Assembly: GCA_015060625.1 (NCBI GenBank)
Contig: SUYC01000004.1
Coordinates: forward strand, 124,001-188,000
Reading direction: 5' to 3'
Length of the DNA: 64,000 nt
Source of the DNA: Xylanibacter ruminicola
GTDB lineage: Bacteria; Bacteroidota; Bacteroidia; Bacteroidales; Bacteroidaceae
The notes under the pieces were generated by a model. It saw only the letters and a program-made list of their open reading frames with translations. It was not told where the DNA came from and ran no database searches. Of this stretch, positions 37,818 to 46,047 are shown in pieces; the first letter of the stretch is position 1; the number at the start of each line of letters is the position of its first letter. The translations under genes were made by a program, and so were the position numbers.

Positions 37818-38753
37818 TTAATTTGGTATCAAGAAATTTACCACTTCCTGTTCCACGGTGATTCTGAATTTGCCAACGGGCGTTTTCATCATGCGCCCAT
37901 CGATACCCACCACAGCTTTCTTGGCATATTCCACCTCTATCTCTCTGGTGCGATAGGGATGCACGCTACGATGGTTCAGGAATCGTCCGGCCACCAGCAG
38001 CCATAAACCCTCGATCAGCTGCACCACCTCGGGGTGATACACCACGCTCACGTCGAGCATACCGTTATATGGCACAGCATTAGGCGTTTGGCCGTAGCCA
38101 GGGCCCGATCCCACGCACACGGTCATCACCTTGCGCTCTATCACCTCGCTGTTGATTTTCAGTTTCATTTTATATTCCATGCGATGGAACAGCATCACAA
38201 ACAAGCTGACCAGGAACGACAGGGTTTGCGATCCGAACAAGCGTCGCGTTTGGCGACGCAGGTTCATAATGTCAGCCGTCAGTCCGATGTTCACACAGTT
38301 TAGGAAATAGCGATGACATTTGTCGCCATTTTTATTGGTATATCTAATACATCCCAGGTCGATCTTGCGAATACGTCGCTGTATCAGCCAGTCCACGGTT
38401 TGCTCAATCTTGTCGCCATCAAAATCCCAGAACTTGGCAAAGTCGTTCAGCAGCCCGTTCGGTATCACGCCCAGTGCAATCTCGTCGCGCACCTGCTTCT
38501 CTTCCATCATCAGGCAGTTCACGGCGTCGTTCAGTGCCGAGTCGCCGCCCACAATCACAATGGTTTTGTAGCCGTTCTGAATCATCATTTTCACCAGTCG
38601 TTCCACACTCTCGGCCGCCTCGCTCTGCACAAAGTCGTACATCACATGGCGCTCGTCGAGCACCTTCTTAATTTTGTCCCAACGCTTGTGGGTGTCAAAG
38701 AGGTATGCTTTAGGGCAATACAGTATGCCCCATCTTGTTGATTCTACTGCCAT
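37818..38753 (-). CDS. Diacylglycerol/sphingosine kinase-like protein
   Basis: 311 aa with the DAGK catalytic fold. The nucleotide loop GGDGT is here VGGDSALNDAVN (about 69-80), followed by LGVIPNGLLNDFAKFW (about 95-110), where GTxND is replaced by NGLLND. The C-terminal beta domain contains VSVVYHPE and VVGIDGRMMKTP. It probably phosphorylates a lipid on the cytoplasmic face; the substrate is unknown. The changed GGDGT and GT-ND motifs are common in Bacteroidota members. It is last in a minus-strand run from DUF2207 to here. Confidence 0.85.
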   Translation of the reverse strand: MAVESTRWGILYCPKAYLFDTHKRWDKIKKVLDERHVMYDFVQSEAAESVERLVKMMIQNGYKTIVIVGGDSALNDAVNCLMMEEKQVRDEIALGVIPNGLLNDFAKFWDFDGDKIEQTVDWLIQRRIRKIDLGCIRYTNKNGDKCHRYFLNCVNIGLTADIMNLRRQTRRLFGSQTLSFLVSLFVMLFHRMEYKMKLKINSEVIERKVMTVCVGSGPGYGQTPNAVPYNGMLDVSVVYHPEVVQLIEGLWLLVAGRFLNHRSVHPYRTREIEVEYAKKAVVGIDGRMMKTPVGKFRITVEQEVVNFLIPN

Positions 38754-38756
38754 CGG

Positions 38757-38808
38757 TATATATTAAACATTAAACATTAATACATTAAACAATAAACATT
38801 AAACATTA
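38757..38808. repeat. Heptamer AATGTTT tandem repeats
   Basis: Seven-nt units AATGTTT (minus strand), with occasional 6- to 8-nt variants, fill the gap between miaA and the kinase gene. They supply the last codons and stop of miaA. Confidence 0.65.
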
Positions 38809-39710
38809 AGCTTTAGGATTTCTTCTATTTTCTGATCCATGGGGAGCGTGGCATCTATCCAGTGGATGGTGAACCCACGGCGCTCCATGCCGCGAAACCA
38901 CGTCATCTGGCGCTTGGCAAACTGATGAATGGCTATCTCCAGCCTACTGAACATCTCCTGATAGGTGAGTTTCCCTGTCAAATATTCTGTCAGGAATTTA
39001 TACTCCAATCCGTAATAAATCAAGTCCTCGGGTGCGATGCCTTCGTCGAGCAAACGGCGCACTTCATCCACCATTCCTTCATCCAGTCGGGCTTTCAGTC
39101 GGCGGGTGATTTTCTCGCGTCGCAGGTCGCGATCGATGTCGATACCGATGATGAGCGAGTCAACCGGTGGCAGCTCACGGCGAGGCACGGGATTCTCCAG
39201 ATTATAGGTTTCTATCTCGATGGCCCGGATGGCACGCTGGCACGAATCCACATCCGTTTTGTTGTGCATGTTCGATCCCGTTCTGGCCTTCAGTTCCTGC
39301 AGCATCTGCGTCAGCTCGGGCAGTGTTTTGCCCTCCAGACTGTCGCGCAGCGCCTGGTTCTGTGGCACAGGCGACAGCTTGTAGCCCTTCAGCACCGCCT
39401 CGATATAAAGTCCCGTTCCGCCACACAGCACAGGCACCTTTCCTCGGCTCTGTATGTCCAGATAGGCATCGTAGAAGTCCTGCTGATACTGAAACAGATT
39501 GTACTTGGTGCCAGGCTCACAGATATCAATCAGGTGGTAAGGCACTTCGCCATAATCGGCGAGATCCTTACCCGTACCGATATCCATACGGCGATACACC
39601 TGGCGCGAGTCGGCCGAGATAATCTCGCCCCCAATCTTTGCAGCCAGATGGGCAGCCACAGGCGTCTTGCCCGAAGCCGTAGGTCCCAATATCGTTATCA
39701 TTTTCTTCAT
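38799..39710 (-). CDS. miaA: tRNA dimethylallyltransferase
   Basis: 303 aa. It adds a dimethylallyl group to A37 of tRNAs reading UNN codons. The P-loop ILGPTASGKT is at the N-terminus, then SADSRQVYRRMDIGTGK, LCGGTGLYIEAVLKGY and CQRAIRAIEIE. These are the full set for MiaA. ATG 39710 is chosen; a GTG at 39722 would overlap the preceding stop and add four residues. The C-terminal residues KLNV and the stop are encoded by the AATGTTT repeat array, so the end may vary between strains. Confidence 0.95.
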   Translation of the reverse strand: MKKMITILGPTASGKTPVAAHLAAKIGGEIISADSRQVYRRMDIGTGKDLADYGEVPYHLIDICEPGTKYNLFQYQQDFYDAYLDIQSRGKVPVLCGGTGLYIEAVLKGYKLSPVPQNQALRDSLEGKTLPELTQMLQELKARTGSNMHNKTDVDSCQRAIRAIEIETYNLENPVPRRELPPVDSLIIGIDIDRDLRREKITRRLKARLDEGMVDEVRRLLDEGIAPEDLIYYGLEYKFLTEYLTGKLTYQEMFSRLEIAIHQFAKRQMTWFRGMERRGFTIHWIDATLPMDQKIEEILKLNV

Positions 39711-39718
39711 GTCAGGCT

Positions 39719-41140
39719 TCACTTTTTTATCAGTCGTCGCGTACCGTTATAGCTCACGTGGCCCTGGTGCTCCAGAAAGTCCATAATCAGCTGAGCCGTT
39801 ATCTTACCCATTCCCTGCCCCATGTCCTTGCGGCTGGTTGGACAGATGGCCACTGTATAGCTATTGGTAACCACTTTATAAACTTTTTTAGTGCTTAATT
39901 TCTTGCCGTCCAAACCCAGCAGCACCACCTTTTTCACAGCTTTGGTGGCAGGGTCGATGGTATATTCCACTTTCATGCCTCCCACATAGGGAAACGCATG
40001 CCCATCATTGTTGTAGCACATGGTCAGCATGTCAATCAGCTCCTTCCCCGTCAGCTGCAGCTCGATGGCCTCGTTCTGGAAGGGGTCCAGCCGCAGCACA
40101 TCCTGCACACTAAAACCACCCACGGGCTTGGTTTCGAAGCGCACGCCACCAGAATTCTGGAAACTCAGGTCGGCATGGCCCTCCTGAATGTAGGCATCAC
40201 ACATCATACTGCCCAGCTCCTCGTAGCACTCAAACGGTGTGTCAACCTGAGCCAGCACCCGCTGGAAAGCCGGGTTGTTCGAAAAGTAGTTCACCAGTGC
40301 TCTCACCACCTTGTTCTCGTTCTTGCCACCACGAATGGTGATATTCTCGGCCTGGCGATCCACCACCTTGCCATCCTCGAGCGTCAGCGTGGTATGGGTC
40401 ACGCATGCCAGACGGTTCTTGTTCTGAGTGATAAACAAGCCGTTGTGCATCTCGCCCCCTTTGAGCTGGGTGTGACTATGCCCGCCCACGATGATATCCA
40501 CCCAAGGCAACTGTGCCGACAGCTCCACATCGGTATTGAAGCCCAGATGCGACAGAAACAGCACCACATCGCACTCCTGGCGCAGAAACTGGTACTGCTG
40601 CAGCGACTGCAAAGGGTCGGTAAACTTGATGCCCACCGTGTTCATCGGGTGACTCTCAGGAATGCCCATCACCCCCAGTGCCACAGCACCTATCACACCC
40701 ACTTTGATGCCACCACAATCAAACACCTGATAAGGCTTCACGTGCATGTTCCACTTGGCATCGGGCTGCATGTTGGCACACAGCGTTACAAAGTTCGACA
40801 TTCCGATGAGCTTGGCCAGCCCCTCCTGCCCCGAGTCGAACTCGTGGTTGCCCAGCGTGGTGGCCTTAAAGCCAATCATATTCATCAGTGCCACCATGGG
40901 ATAGGCCGGAATCTCATACATATCGTTCAGCGGGTCGCCCGACCGGTTATCGCCGGCACTCAGCACCAGCAAGTCGGGATACAGCGCACGCAGCGAGTCG
41001 GCCACAAACCCCAGTCGCGGCATGCACTCCAGGGCGGCATGCATATCGTTGGCGCTCAGAATGTGCAGCTGTTTCTTTTCGCCAGCCTGCATTCCCAACG
41101 CCAACAACATCAACAGCGATGCTATCCAAAATCTCTTCAT
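39719..41140 (-). CDS. Secreted metallophosphatase/5'-nucleotidase
   Basis: 473 aa with a signal peptide (FWIASLLMLLALGMQA). The N-terminal calcineurin-like phosphoesterase domain (about 24-270) has SANDMHA, SAGDNRSGDP, TTLGNHEFDSG and VGGHSH metal-binding motifs. The C-terminal 5'-nucleotidase domain (about 300-470) has QNSGGVRFETKP and a substrate-stacking region GHAFPYVGGM. It would dephosphorylate nucleotides in the periplasm. ATG 41140 is preferred to GTG 41146. It lies between a 67-aa gene and miaA, all minus strand and tightly spaced. Confidence 0.9.
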   Translation of the reverse strand: MKRFWIASLLMLLALGMQAGEKKQLHILSANDMHAALECMPRLGFVADSLRALYPDLLVLSAGDNRSGDPLNDMYEIPAYPMVALMNMIGFKATTLGNHEFDSGQEGLAKLIGMSNFVTLCANMQPDAKWNMHVKPYQVFDCGGIKVGVIGAVALGVMGIPESHPMNTVGIKFTDPLQSLQQYQFLRQECDVVLFLSHLGFNTDVELSAQLPWVDIIVGGHSHTQLKGGEMHNGLFITQNKNRLACVTHTTLTLEDGKVVDRQAENITIRGGKNENKVVRALVNYFSNNPAFQRVLAQVDTPFECYEELGSMMCDAYIQEGHADLSFQNSGGVRFETKPVGGFSVQDVLRLDPFQNEAIELQLTGKELIDMLTMCYNNDGHAFPYVGGMKVEYTIDPATKAVKKVVLLGLDGKKLSTKKVYKVVTNSYTVAICPTSRKDMGQGMGKITAQLIMDFLEHQGHVSYNGTRRLIKK

Positions 41141-41147
41141 TCCCACC

Positions 41148-41351
41148 TTAACTCTTAAAACTCAGTTTAATCTGTGTAAAAGCACTTGCAGGCGCGTCGA
41201 GACTCACCTCGTGGCCCCATTCATCGCGTATATCAAACTGCTCCAAAAATTTCAAACTCATCCGCCTTCTGGTCAGATAAGTCAACAGTGCGTGGCGTAT
41301 CTCTGCGCCCTCAAACACTTCGATGTTTGTACGATTCACTTTTAGTTCCAT
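41148..41351 (-). CDS. Small conserved-looking protein, 67 aa
   Basis: I do not recognise a family with confidence. The pattern LKVNRTNIEVFEGAEIRHALLTYL (shown in part) looks like the first strands and helix of a beta-grasp (ubiquitin/ThiS-like) fold, but the C-terminus (IKLSFKS) lacks the Gly-Gly tail. It is placed 7 nt before the 5'-nucleotidase start and 25 nt after DUF2207, so it is probably co-transcribed. It is soluble, with no signal peptide. Its size and tight spacing support a real gene. Confidence 0.6.
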   Translation of the reverse strand: MELKVNRTNIEVFEGAEIRHALLTYLTRRRMSLKFLEQFDIRDEWGHEVSLDAPASAFTQIKLSFKS

Positions 41352-41376
41352 TCCCTATACTATTCTTAATTGTCAA

Positions 41377-43005
41377 TCACCTTACTCCGCCGCCTCCGCC
41401 GAAGCCCGAGAAGCCACCTCCGCCGCCTCCCCACGACGAGTGCCCGCCACCACCAGCCGCACGGTTTTCGCGTGCCGCCTTGGCAGCCATCGCACTCGAT
41501 GTGCCACGGTGCAGCGTACTGTAAATCAGTGGCAGCGTCAGGTCGTCGGCCATGGCAGCTGCCACACGGTCCATATTAAAATAGGCAGGGTTCACCTGCT
41601 TCATCTCCTTAATCACCTTATCGGCAATACCAAACAGCGTGGCATAAATCATATAATCTTTCCACAGCTTCACCTCCTTCAGTTCGCGCTCGTCGAGCAG
41701 CGTAAATTCTTTCAAGAATTTTCGCAAACCGAACACCTCGTTCACACCCTTATCCGTGGGCGGAAATTTCGACAAATCCTTTTTGGCATGCAGCGTATCG
41801 ATAAACTGGTCGATGGTGCCCCTGTGACTGCTGCTGCGCATATACTGCTTCAGCTCTACGGGTTCCAGCACCGTGTCGCTACCAGCTGCCTGCTTAAACA
41901 TTCGGTAAATCTGGCGCATCAGCACAGGCTGCTGGTCGATACCCTCAAAGTCGTGAATCACAAAGTTCTGCTCCATCTTGCCCTTATTCGTAGGACGATT
42001 CTCGATGGTGATAGCCCCCAAACTAATCAGTTTCAGGATACAGGCCGACATCAGATTATTGTAATCACTGTTAAAATATTTATAAGCATTCAGTATCTTG
42101 TTAGCCTCCTGCAGATTGCCGTTCAGCGGAATGTCGCGATGCCACATCAGCCCCTTGTTAAGCACATGCTTGGCGTGCCACACCCGATAAACGCGCCACA
42201 CAAAACTGCCCACCATCAGCAACAGCACGCCGCCCCAAAACACAAGCGTCAACAACCACTCCAGGCCACCGCCATCGTCGGTCTCATAGTCGCTCCCCTC
42301 AAAAGCCTCAGCCTTTTTGTTCTCAAAGGTGTCGTCCTCCATGATAGTAGGCTCAAACATCCCTTTGGGGAATCGCGCCATCACATACAGTCCGGCCTCG
42401 CTGTTCATATCTTTGGTCGTCTCGGCTATAATCGCTCCGTTCTCAATCCATATTCTGCCCTCGAACCTAAAGGCCCACACCCCGCACGAGTCGGGCGTGA
42501 TAGCCATCATCGAGTCGGCCGTAGTAATCGTTACGCGTGCAAATTCAGGCTTGGGCGATACGTTTGTATCCAAGAACACGTGGCGTATGGCGTCGGCATC
42601 AGGATAGCCGTGCACCAGTCCCGTCATGGTATAGGTAGTCACGTAGGTACGTTCGCCCTCGTCGCCCAATCCCCAGCACAGCTCATAGCCCAGACTGGTG
42701 GTAACGATTCCGCACTTGTTTTGTTTCCAACTGCGCCCGCGGTTCACGTCCCAATCCACGCATTCGTAGTTGGCGCCCGTTTCGTCGGTCACAGTCAGAT
42801 CCTTCACCACGCTCTGCCCCATGTTTCCCAGTCCGATATAGCACTCCGTGCCTTCGCTATCGATGGTCATCACACGGGTTTCGGTAATTCGGGCATCGCC
42901 ATACCTGTCGAGCACCACCCTTATATCCAGGCTGTGCATCTGCGGCCGGGCCAACACCACCATCACCCCAAGCAGCAAATAGGCTATTAATATTTTACGC
43001 TTCAT
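41377..43005 (-). CDS. DUF2207-type membrane protein with Gly-rich tail
   Basis: 542 aa. The signal peptide (ILIAYLLLGVMVVLA) is followed by an extracytoplasmic beta-rich domain (about 20-215) with DARITETRVMTI, then a membrane segment (about 225-255, LTLVFWGGVLLLMVGSFVW) and a cytosolic helical region. The C-terminus is a Gly/Ser/Trp-rich tail of the type GGGGHSSWGGGG typical of DUF2207 proteins. Its function is unknown. It is the first gene of the minus-strand run to 37818, with a TAATTTTG box at plus 43016-43023. Confidence 0.85.
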   Translation of the reverse strand: MKRKILIAYLLLGVMVVLARPQMHSLDIRVVLDRYGDARITETRVMTIDSEGTECYIGLGNMGQSVVKDLTVTDETGANYECVDWDVNRGRSWKQNKCGIVTTSLGYELCWGLGDEGERTYVTTYTMTGLVHGYPDADAIRHVFLDTNVSPKPEFARVTITTADSMMAITPDSCGVWAFRFEGRIWIENGAIIAETTKDMNSEAGLYVMARFPKGMFEPTIMEDDTFENKKAEAFEGSDYETDDGGGLEWLLTLVFWGGVLLLMVGSFVWRVYRVWHAKHVLNKGLMWHRDIPLNGNLQEANKILNAYKYFNSDYNNLMSACILKLISLGAITIENRPTNKGKMEQNFVIHDFEGIDQQPVLMRQIYRMFKQAAGSDTVLEPVELKQYMRSSSHRGTIDQFIDTLHAKKDLSKFPPTDKGVNEVFGLRKFLKEFTLLDERELKEVKLWKDYMIYATLFGIADKVIKEMKQVNPAYFNMDRVAAAMADDLTLPLIYSTLHRGTSSAMAAKAARENRAAGGGGHSSWGGGGGGFSGFGGGGGVR

Positions 43006-43186
43006 AACTCTGGTGCAAAATTAAAAAATAGTGCCGAAAGTAGCACCCTTCGACACTAATATTTAACGTTTCTTCCTTTAAACTATGTTAATTGGCTTTA
43101 ATAAAACATATTTTTGTGCCTATTCATAGCCTAATGTACAGATCACCCGATGACTTGCTGACACAGAAACGCTATTGCTCCGAAAA

Positions 43187-43207
43187 AGAATACCCTCTTG
43201 GTATTCT
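43187..43207 (-). terminator. Terminator after small membrane protein
   Basis: On the minus strand AGAATACC and GGTATTCT form an 8-bp stem (43187-43194, 43200-43207), followed by TTTTTC. It overlaps the stop codon of the 36-aa ORF. Confidence 0.7.
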
Positions 43208-43316
43208 ATAGAAGATTGTTGTTTTTCATCCAGTTTTTACCTTTAGGGGTATAGCTATAGATGATGAACAATATGCAGGGCACTCCTACTACCAAACCTA
43301 CTAAATACATTCCCAT
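43206..43316 (-). CDS. 36-aa single-span membrane protein
   Basis: This minus-strand ORF reads MGMYLVGLVVGVPCILFIIY and then SYTPKGKNWMKNNNLL: one hydrophobic helix with a positively charged C-terminal tail. AAAGGAG precedes ATG 43316 inside the end of the upstream gene, whose stop is only 2 nt away, so translation is coupled. A hairpin terminator overlaps its stop. The promoter, ribosome site and terminator together support a real small gene. Its function is unknown; it may partner with the 92-aa membrane protein upstream. Confidence 0.65.
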   Translation of the reverse strand: MGMYLVGLVVGVPCILFIIYSYTPKGKNWMKNNNLL

Positions 43317-43318
43317 AA

Positions 43319-43597
43319 TTATTTCTCCTTTCTTTTAGGTGTTAATCTTAATCCAGCCCAAAGAGCAGCTATTACCACAACCATGCCTACCACGTAAACC
43401 AATTGTTTATCCGTAACATCCTTGAAAAGTGATGTAATGACGACACCGGTAAGAACATATTTGGATACATCTATCAGATAGTCGGCCAATTTTCTCTGGC
43501 GCAGATTCTCAACAGGCGGTCGATTATCCTCGATTTGCCTCTGATACCAATCAGCGCGATTCTCCTGTGGTTTCGATTTTTCTCTTCGTTTTGTCAT
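43319..43597 (-). CDS. Small two-span membrane protein, 92 aa
   Basis: A basic soluble N-terminus (about 1-40) is followed by two membrane helices (about 44-60, YVLTGVVITSLF, and 67-84, VYVVGMVVVIAALWAGL) and a basic tail. The layout resembles DUF6722-like small proteins of Bacteroidota; the assignment is tentative. ATG 43597 is chosen because upstream codons lie inside the promoter (TTTG-N20-TATCTTTG at plus 43606-43637). It forms a two-gene unit with the 36-aa protein. Confidence 0.65.
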   Translation of the reverse strand: MTKRREKSKPQENRADWYQRQIEDNRPPVENLRQRKLADYLIDVSKYVLTGVVITSLFKDVTDKQLVYVVGMVVVIAALWAGLRLTPKRKEK

Positions 43598-43605
43598 AAT
43601 CGCTG

Positions 43606-43637
43606 CAAAGATAGGAAGAAATATTGAAACCTCCAAA
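43606..43637 (-). promoter_or_regulatory. Consensus promoter of the small-protein unit
   Basis: Minus strand: TTTG (plus 43634-43637), 20-nt spacer, TATCTTTG (plus 43606-43613), 9 nt before ATG 43597. Confidence 0.8.
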
Positions 43638-43698
43638 TATTTCGGTAAAATTCTGTGTCAACATGTCAAAGAACAATTATTTTTCCAAATTCGAGCAG

Positions 43699-43783
43699 GC
43701 CTTACGGCCGACGATGGAATCTCGGGTCCCGAAAGACCCGAGATAAAGCCAAACCGTCGGATTTGACGACACGAGGTCGTCAA
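43699..43783 (-). terminator. Composite 3' hairpin structure, copy A
   Basis: After the stop of the last fimbrillin, the minus strand can form an 8-bp stem TTGACGAC/GTCGTCAA (43763-43783), then a 10-bp GC-rich stem ATCTCGGGTC/GACCCGAGAT (43719-43744, 6-nt loop) framed by CCGACG/CGTCGG, and GGCC-GTAA-GGCC (43699-43710). No T-run follows. It may be a terminator or stabiliser, or a recombination-type cruciform. Confidence 0.6.
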
Positions 43784-44096
43784 TTAGTCGTGGAACAGGC
43801 GAACCGAGTCGCCGAACGACTGACCGCCGGAATCCTCGTACAGGTTGCCATTGCTTTGGAAGAACCAGTCGAAACCATTGGAACCATCTACCGTAGAAGA
43901 CCAGTAGAAACCTTTCGTGCCAACTTCATAGCCGGCCCAACCAGAAACATCACTACCCCTGTAGCCGCAGGCAGGGAGGAATCGCTGACAGAAACCTTTC
44001 GTCGTCACAGCCGTATCAGTAGGTCGCTGGTTAGCGGCAGAAGCGCCATACGCACCAGTGAACGTCGTAGATGATGCCAATCCGGCCAATATGGTC
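43712..44096. repeat. 385-bp perfect repeat, copy A
   Basis: Identical base for base with 46048-46432. It covers the last ~104 codons of the fimbrillin gene, the stop and the 3' hairpins. Outside the block the two genes diverge. Confidence 0.9.
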
Positions 44097-45955
44097 TTTG
44101 CCTCAGTCTCGTTGGATGCAGATACCAGATACGACTCTATCAGCAGTCCTGCACAAGGCGATGTCACCCACTTGTAGTGCCATGCACTGGCGTAATCCGT
44201 GCCCACAAAGCGCACTGCATAAGAGTCCTTATCACCATTCCTACCTATATAAGATGTAGATGCATCCACATCCGTTCCGTTCACGGTGCTTGCTATCTCC
44301 GAGAATAAACTAGGCTCAGCAAGCGTGCCGCTCAATTTCCATACAATGGTGCCTCCGACAGTGGTCTGATCCATTGGGAAGATACTTGCCTGCTCCTTCA
44401 TCGTGGGCAGATGATAACCTGTCAGATTGATGTTCTGGGCATCAGCAAAAGTCCATACGTTCAGATACTCTCCGCTAACACCATGATCGGTATGCATCAC
44501 GCCGTTCGACTTCATATTAAACTCAGCCACACGCCACAGCGGGTTGTACTGCATGTAGGTCACGGTGGCCGTATTGCTTGGCAGCCAGCCGCTGCCGTCC
44601 ACGGCCGAGTCGTCCCATGGAGCCACGGCGGCGTCGAACTGCACCGAGTTGAGCCCCAGGTGCAGCTGCAGGGTATATTTCTTGCCAGCCTCCAGCCCTG
44701 TGCCTGCGCTCCAGGTGATGTCCTTGGTGATCTTGTTCTCCACGCTCACGCCGTGGTTCACGCCGTCGCTGGTGTAGCCCGACAGGTTGGTATTGACGGT
44801 CTCCACATCATACACGATGCTCACGGTCATCTTCTCGCCTGTAGGTATCACATACACCGGTGTGGTGACATCCGCCCCGTTGAAGAGGTTCTGCAACTGA
44901 TGGGTCACGCCGGTGGTGGCAGGATTGTTCTGCACGATCTGTGGGTTCAGTCCTGCAGGCAGTTCGTTGTTAGCCTCCGCACCAGCGGCCCCCTCTCGCC
45001 CGTCGCGGCGCCCGTCGTGCACCGTCACGCTCTGCCCGTAAGGCAGGTCGGTGGTGCCGCTATAGTCCAGCCACAGCGGTTTATCCTTCTCGGTGTTGTT
45101 CAGGTTGAGTGCGCCGTGGGTGGCGATACCCGTAAAGGATATTGAGCGCACGTACACCTTGGTACCTGCTGCCACCTCGCTGCTCTCGTTGTGGGTAGCG
45201 ATGTCGGGATCGGCATCAATCTGCACGTTGAGCTGCGACAGAGCATGACGGAAGGTGAACGTCATCTTCTGGTCGATACCCTGCGGATGCTCCACGTCGG
45301 TCCAGGGCAGACCTTCCTGCATGGTCTGGTTGGCCGCCCCCTGGAACTTGGCCCAACTGGTGCCGGCACATACGCCCCAGCACAGATCCACGCTCTTGGC
45401 AGGATCAAACGAGGCGATATACTTCACGATAGGGTCGCCGGCAGTAGAGTTGCGCGAGAAACCCGTGATGCCATAAGTAGCATCGGCCACGCTGCCCGAG
45501 GCAGCCGAGGTGTGCTTCACGTAAGGCGCATAGGCAAAGAACGACACCTTATCCTCGTCGTCGCTCTGGGCGTCGCTACCGCTCTCGTTGGGCCAGTACA
45601 TCACTGGGGTGTACTCCCAGTTGGCACCATTCTTGAACACGCCCTGGTTATACATAAAGTTAGGTATGTACGTCTGGTCGTACTTCTTCAGGTCGGTGTA
45701 GTAGGCAAACACGCCGAAGCCGCCACCGTCGGCAGGAGCAACACCAGCAGGTGCCTCCAGGGCTGTGAGATCCAGGTCGCCGGCCACGCCCGAGCGTGTC
45801 AGGCCACGGTTGGCATAGGCATTGAAACCTACGGGCACCTTCTGCGCCAGCACAGGTGTCTTAGGGTTGTCCACTTCAACACCGTCCTCGCTGCTGCTGC
45901 ATGCGGTGAACGTCATGGCTATAGCCATAGCTGTCATCAAATAGATCTTTTTCAT
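43784..45955 (-). CDS. Fimbrillin-family adhesin with lectin-like C-terminus (copy A)
   Basis: 723 aa. The lipoprotein signal ends TFTAC. The N-terminal fimbrillin region has a protease-type Arg site (YANRGLTRSG) and the motifs FGVFAYYTDL, PNFMYNQGV, MYWPNE and FFAYAPY shared by all fimbrillins here. The C-terminal third (about 640-723) carries GFCQRFLPACGYRG, KGFYWSSTVDG and SVRLFHD, the layout of the Fibrobacter-type major paralogous/C-type-lectin-like domain, so it is likely a pilus-tip binding protein. The final ~104 residues are identical to copy B. It is last in the fimbrial operon. Confidence 0.85.
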   Translation of the reverse strand: MKKIYLMTAMAIAMTFTACSSSEDGVEVDNPKTPVLAQKVPVGFNAYANRGLTRSGVAGDLDLTALEAPAGVAPADGGGFGVFAYYTDLKKYDQTYIPNFMYNQGVFKNGANWEYTPVMYWPNESGSDAQSDDEDKVSFFAYAPYVKHTSAASGSVADATYGITGFSRNSTAGDPIVKYIASFDPAKSVDLCWGVCAGTSWAKFQGAANQTMQEGLPWTDVEHPQGIDQKMTFTFRHALSQLNVQIDADPDIATHNESSEVAAGTKVYVRSISFTGIATHGALNLNNTEKDKPLWLDYSGTTDLPYGQSVTVHDGRRDGREGAAGAEANNELPAGLNPQIVQNNPATTGVTHQLQNLFNGADVTTPVYVIPTGEKMTVSIVYDVETVNTNLSGYTSDGVNHGVSVENKITKDITWSAGTGLEAGKKYTLQLHLGLNSVQFDAAVAPWDDSAVDGSGWLPSNTATVTYMQYNPLWRVAEFNMKSNGVMHTDHGVSGEYLNVWTFADAQNINLTGYHLPTMKEQASIFPMDQTTVGGTIVWKLSGTLAEPSLFSEIASTVNGTDVDASTSYIGRNGDKDSYAVRFVGTDYASAWHYKWVTSPCAGLLIESYLVSASNETEAKTILAGLASSTTFTGAYGASAANQRPTDTAVTTKGFCQRFLPACGYRGSDVSGWAGYEVGTKGFYWSSTVDGSNGFDWFFQSNGNLYEDSGGQSFGDSVRLFHD

Positions 45956-46047
45956 AATCGTAATGTGTTTAAGTTTTTAATGCTCGTTCTTAGGCAACCA
46001 CTCGTCGCCTGAAATATTTTCCCAAATTCGACCGCCCTTACGGCCGG

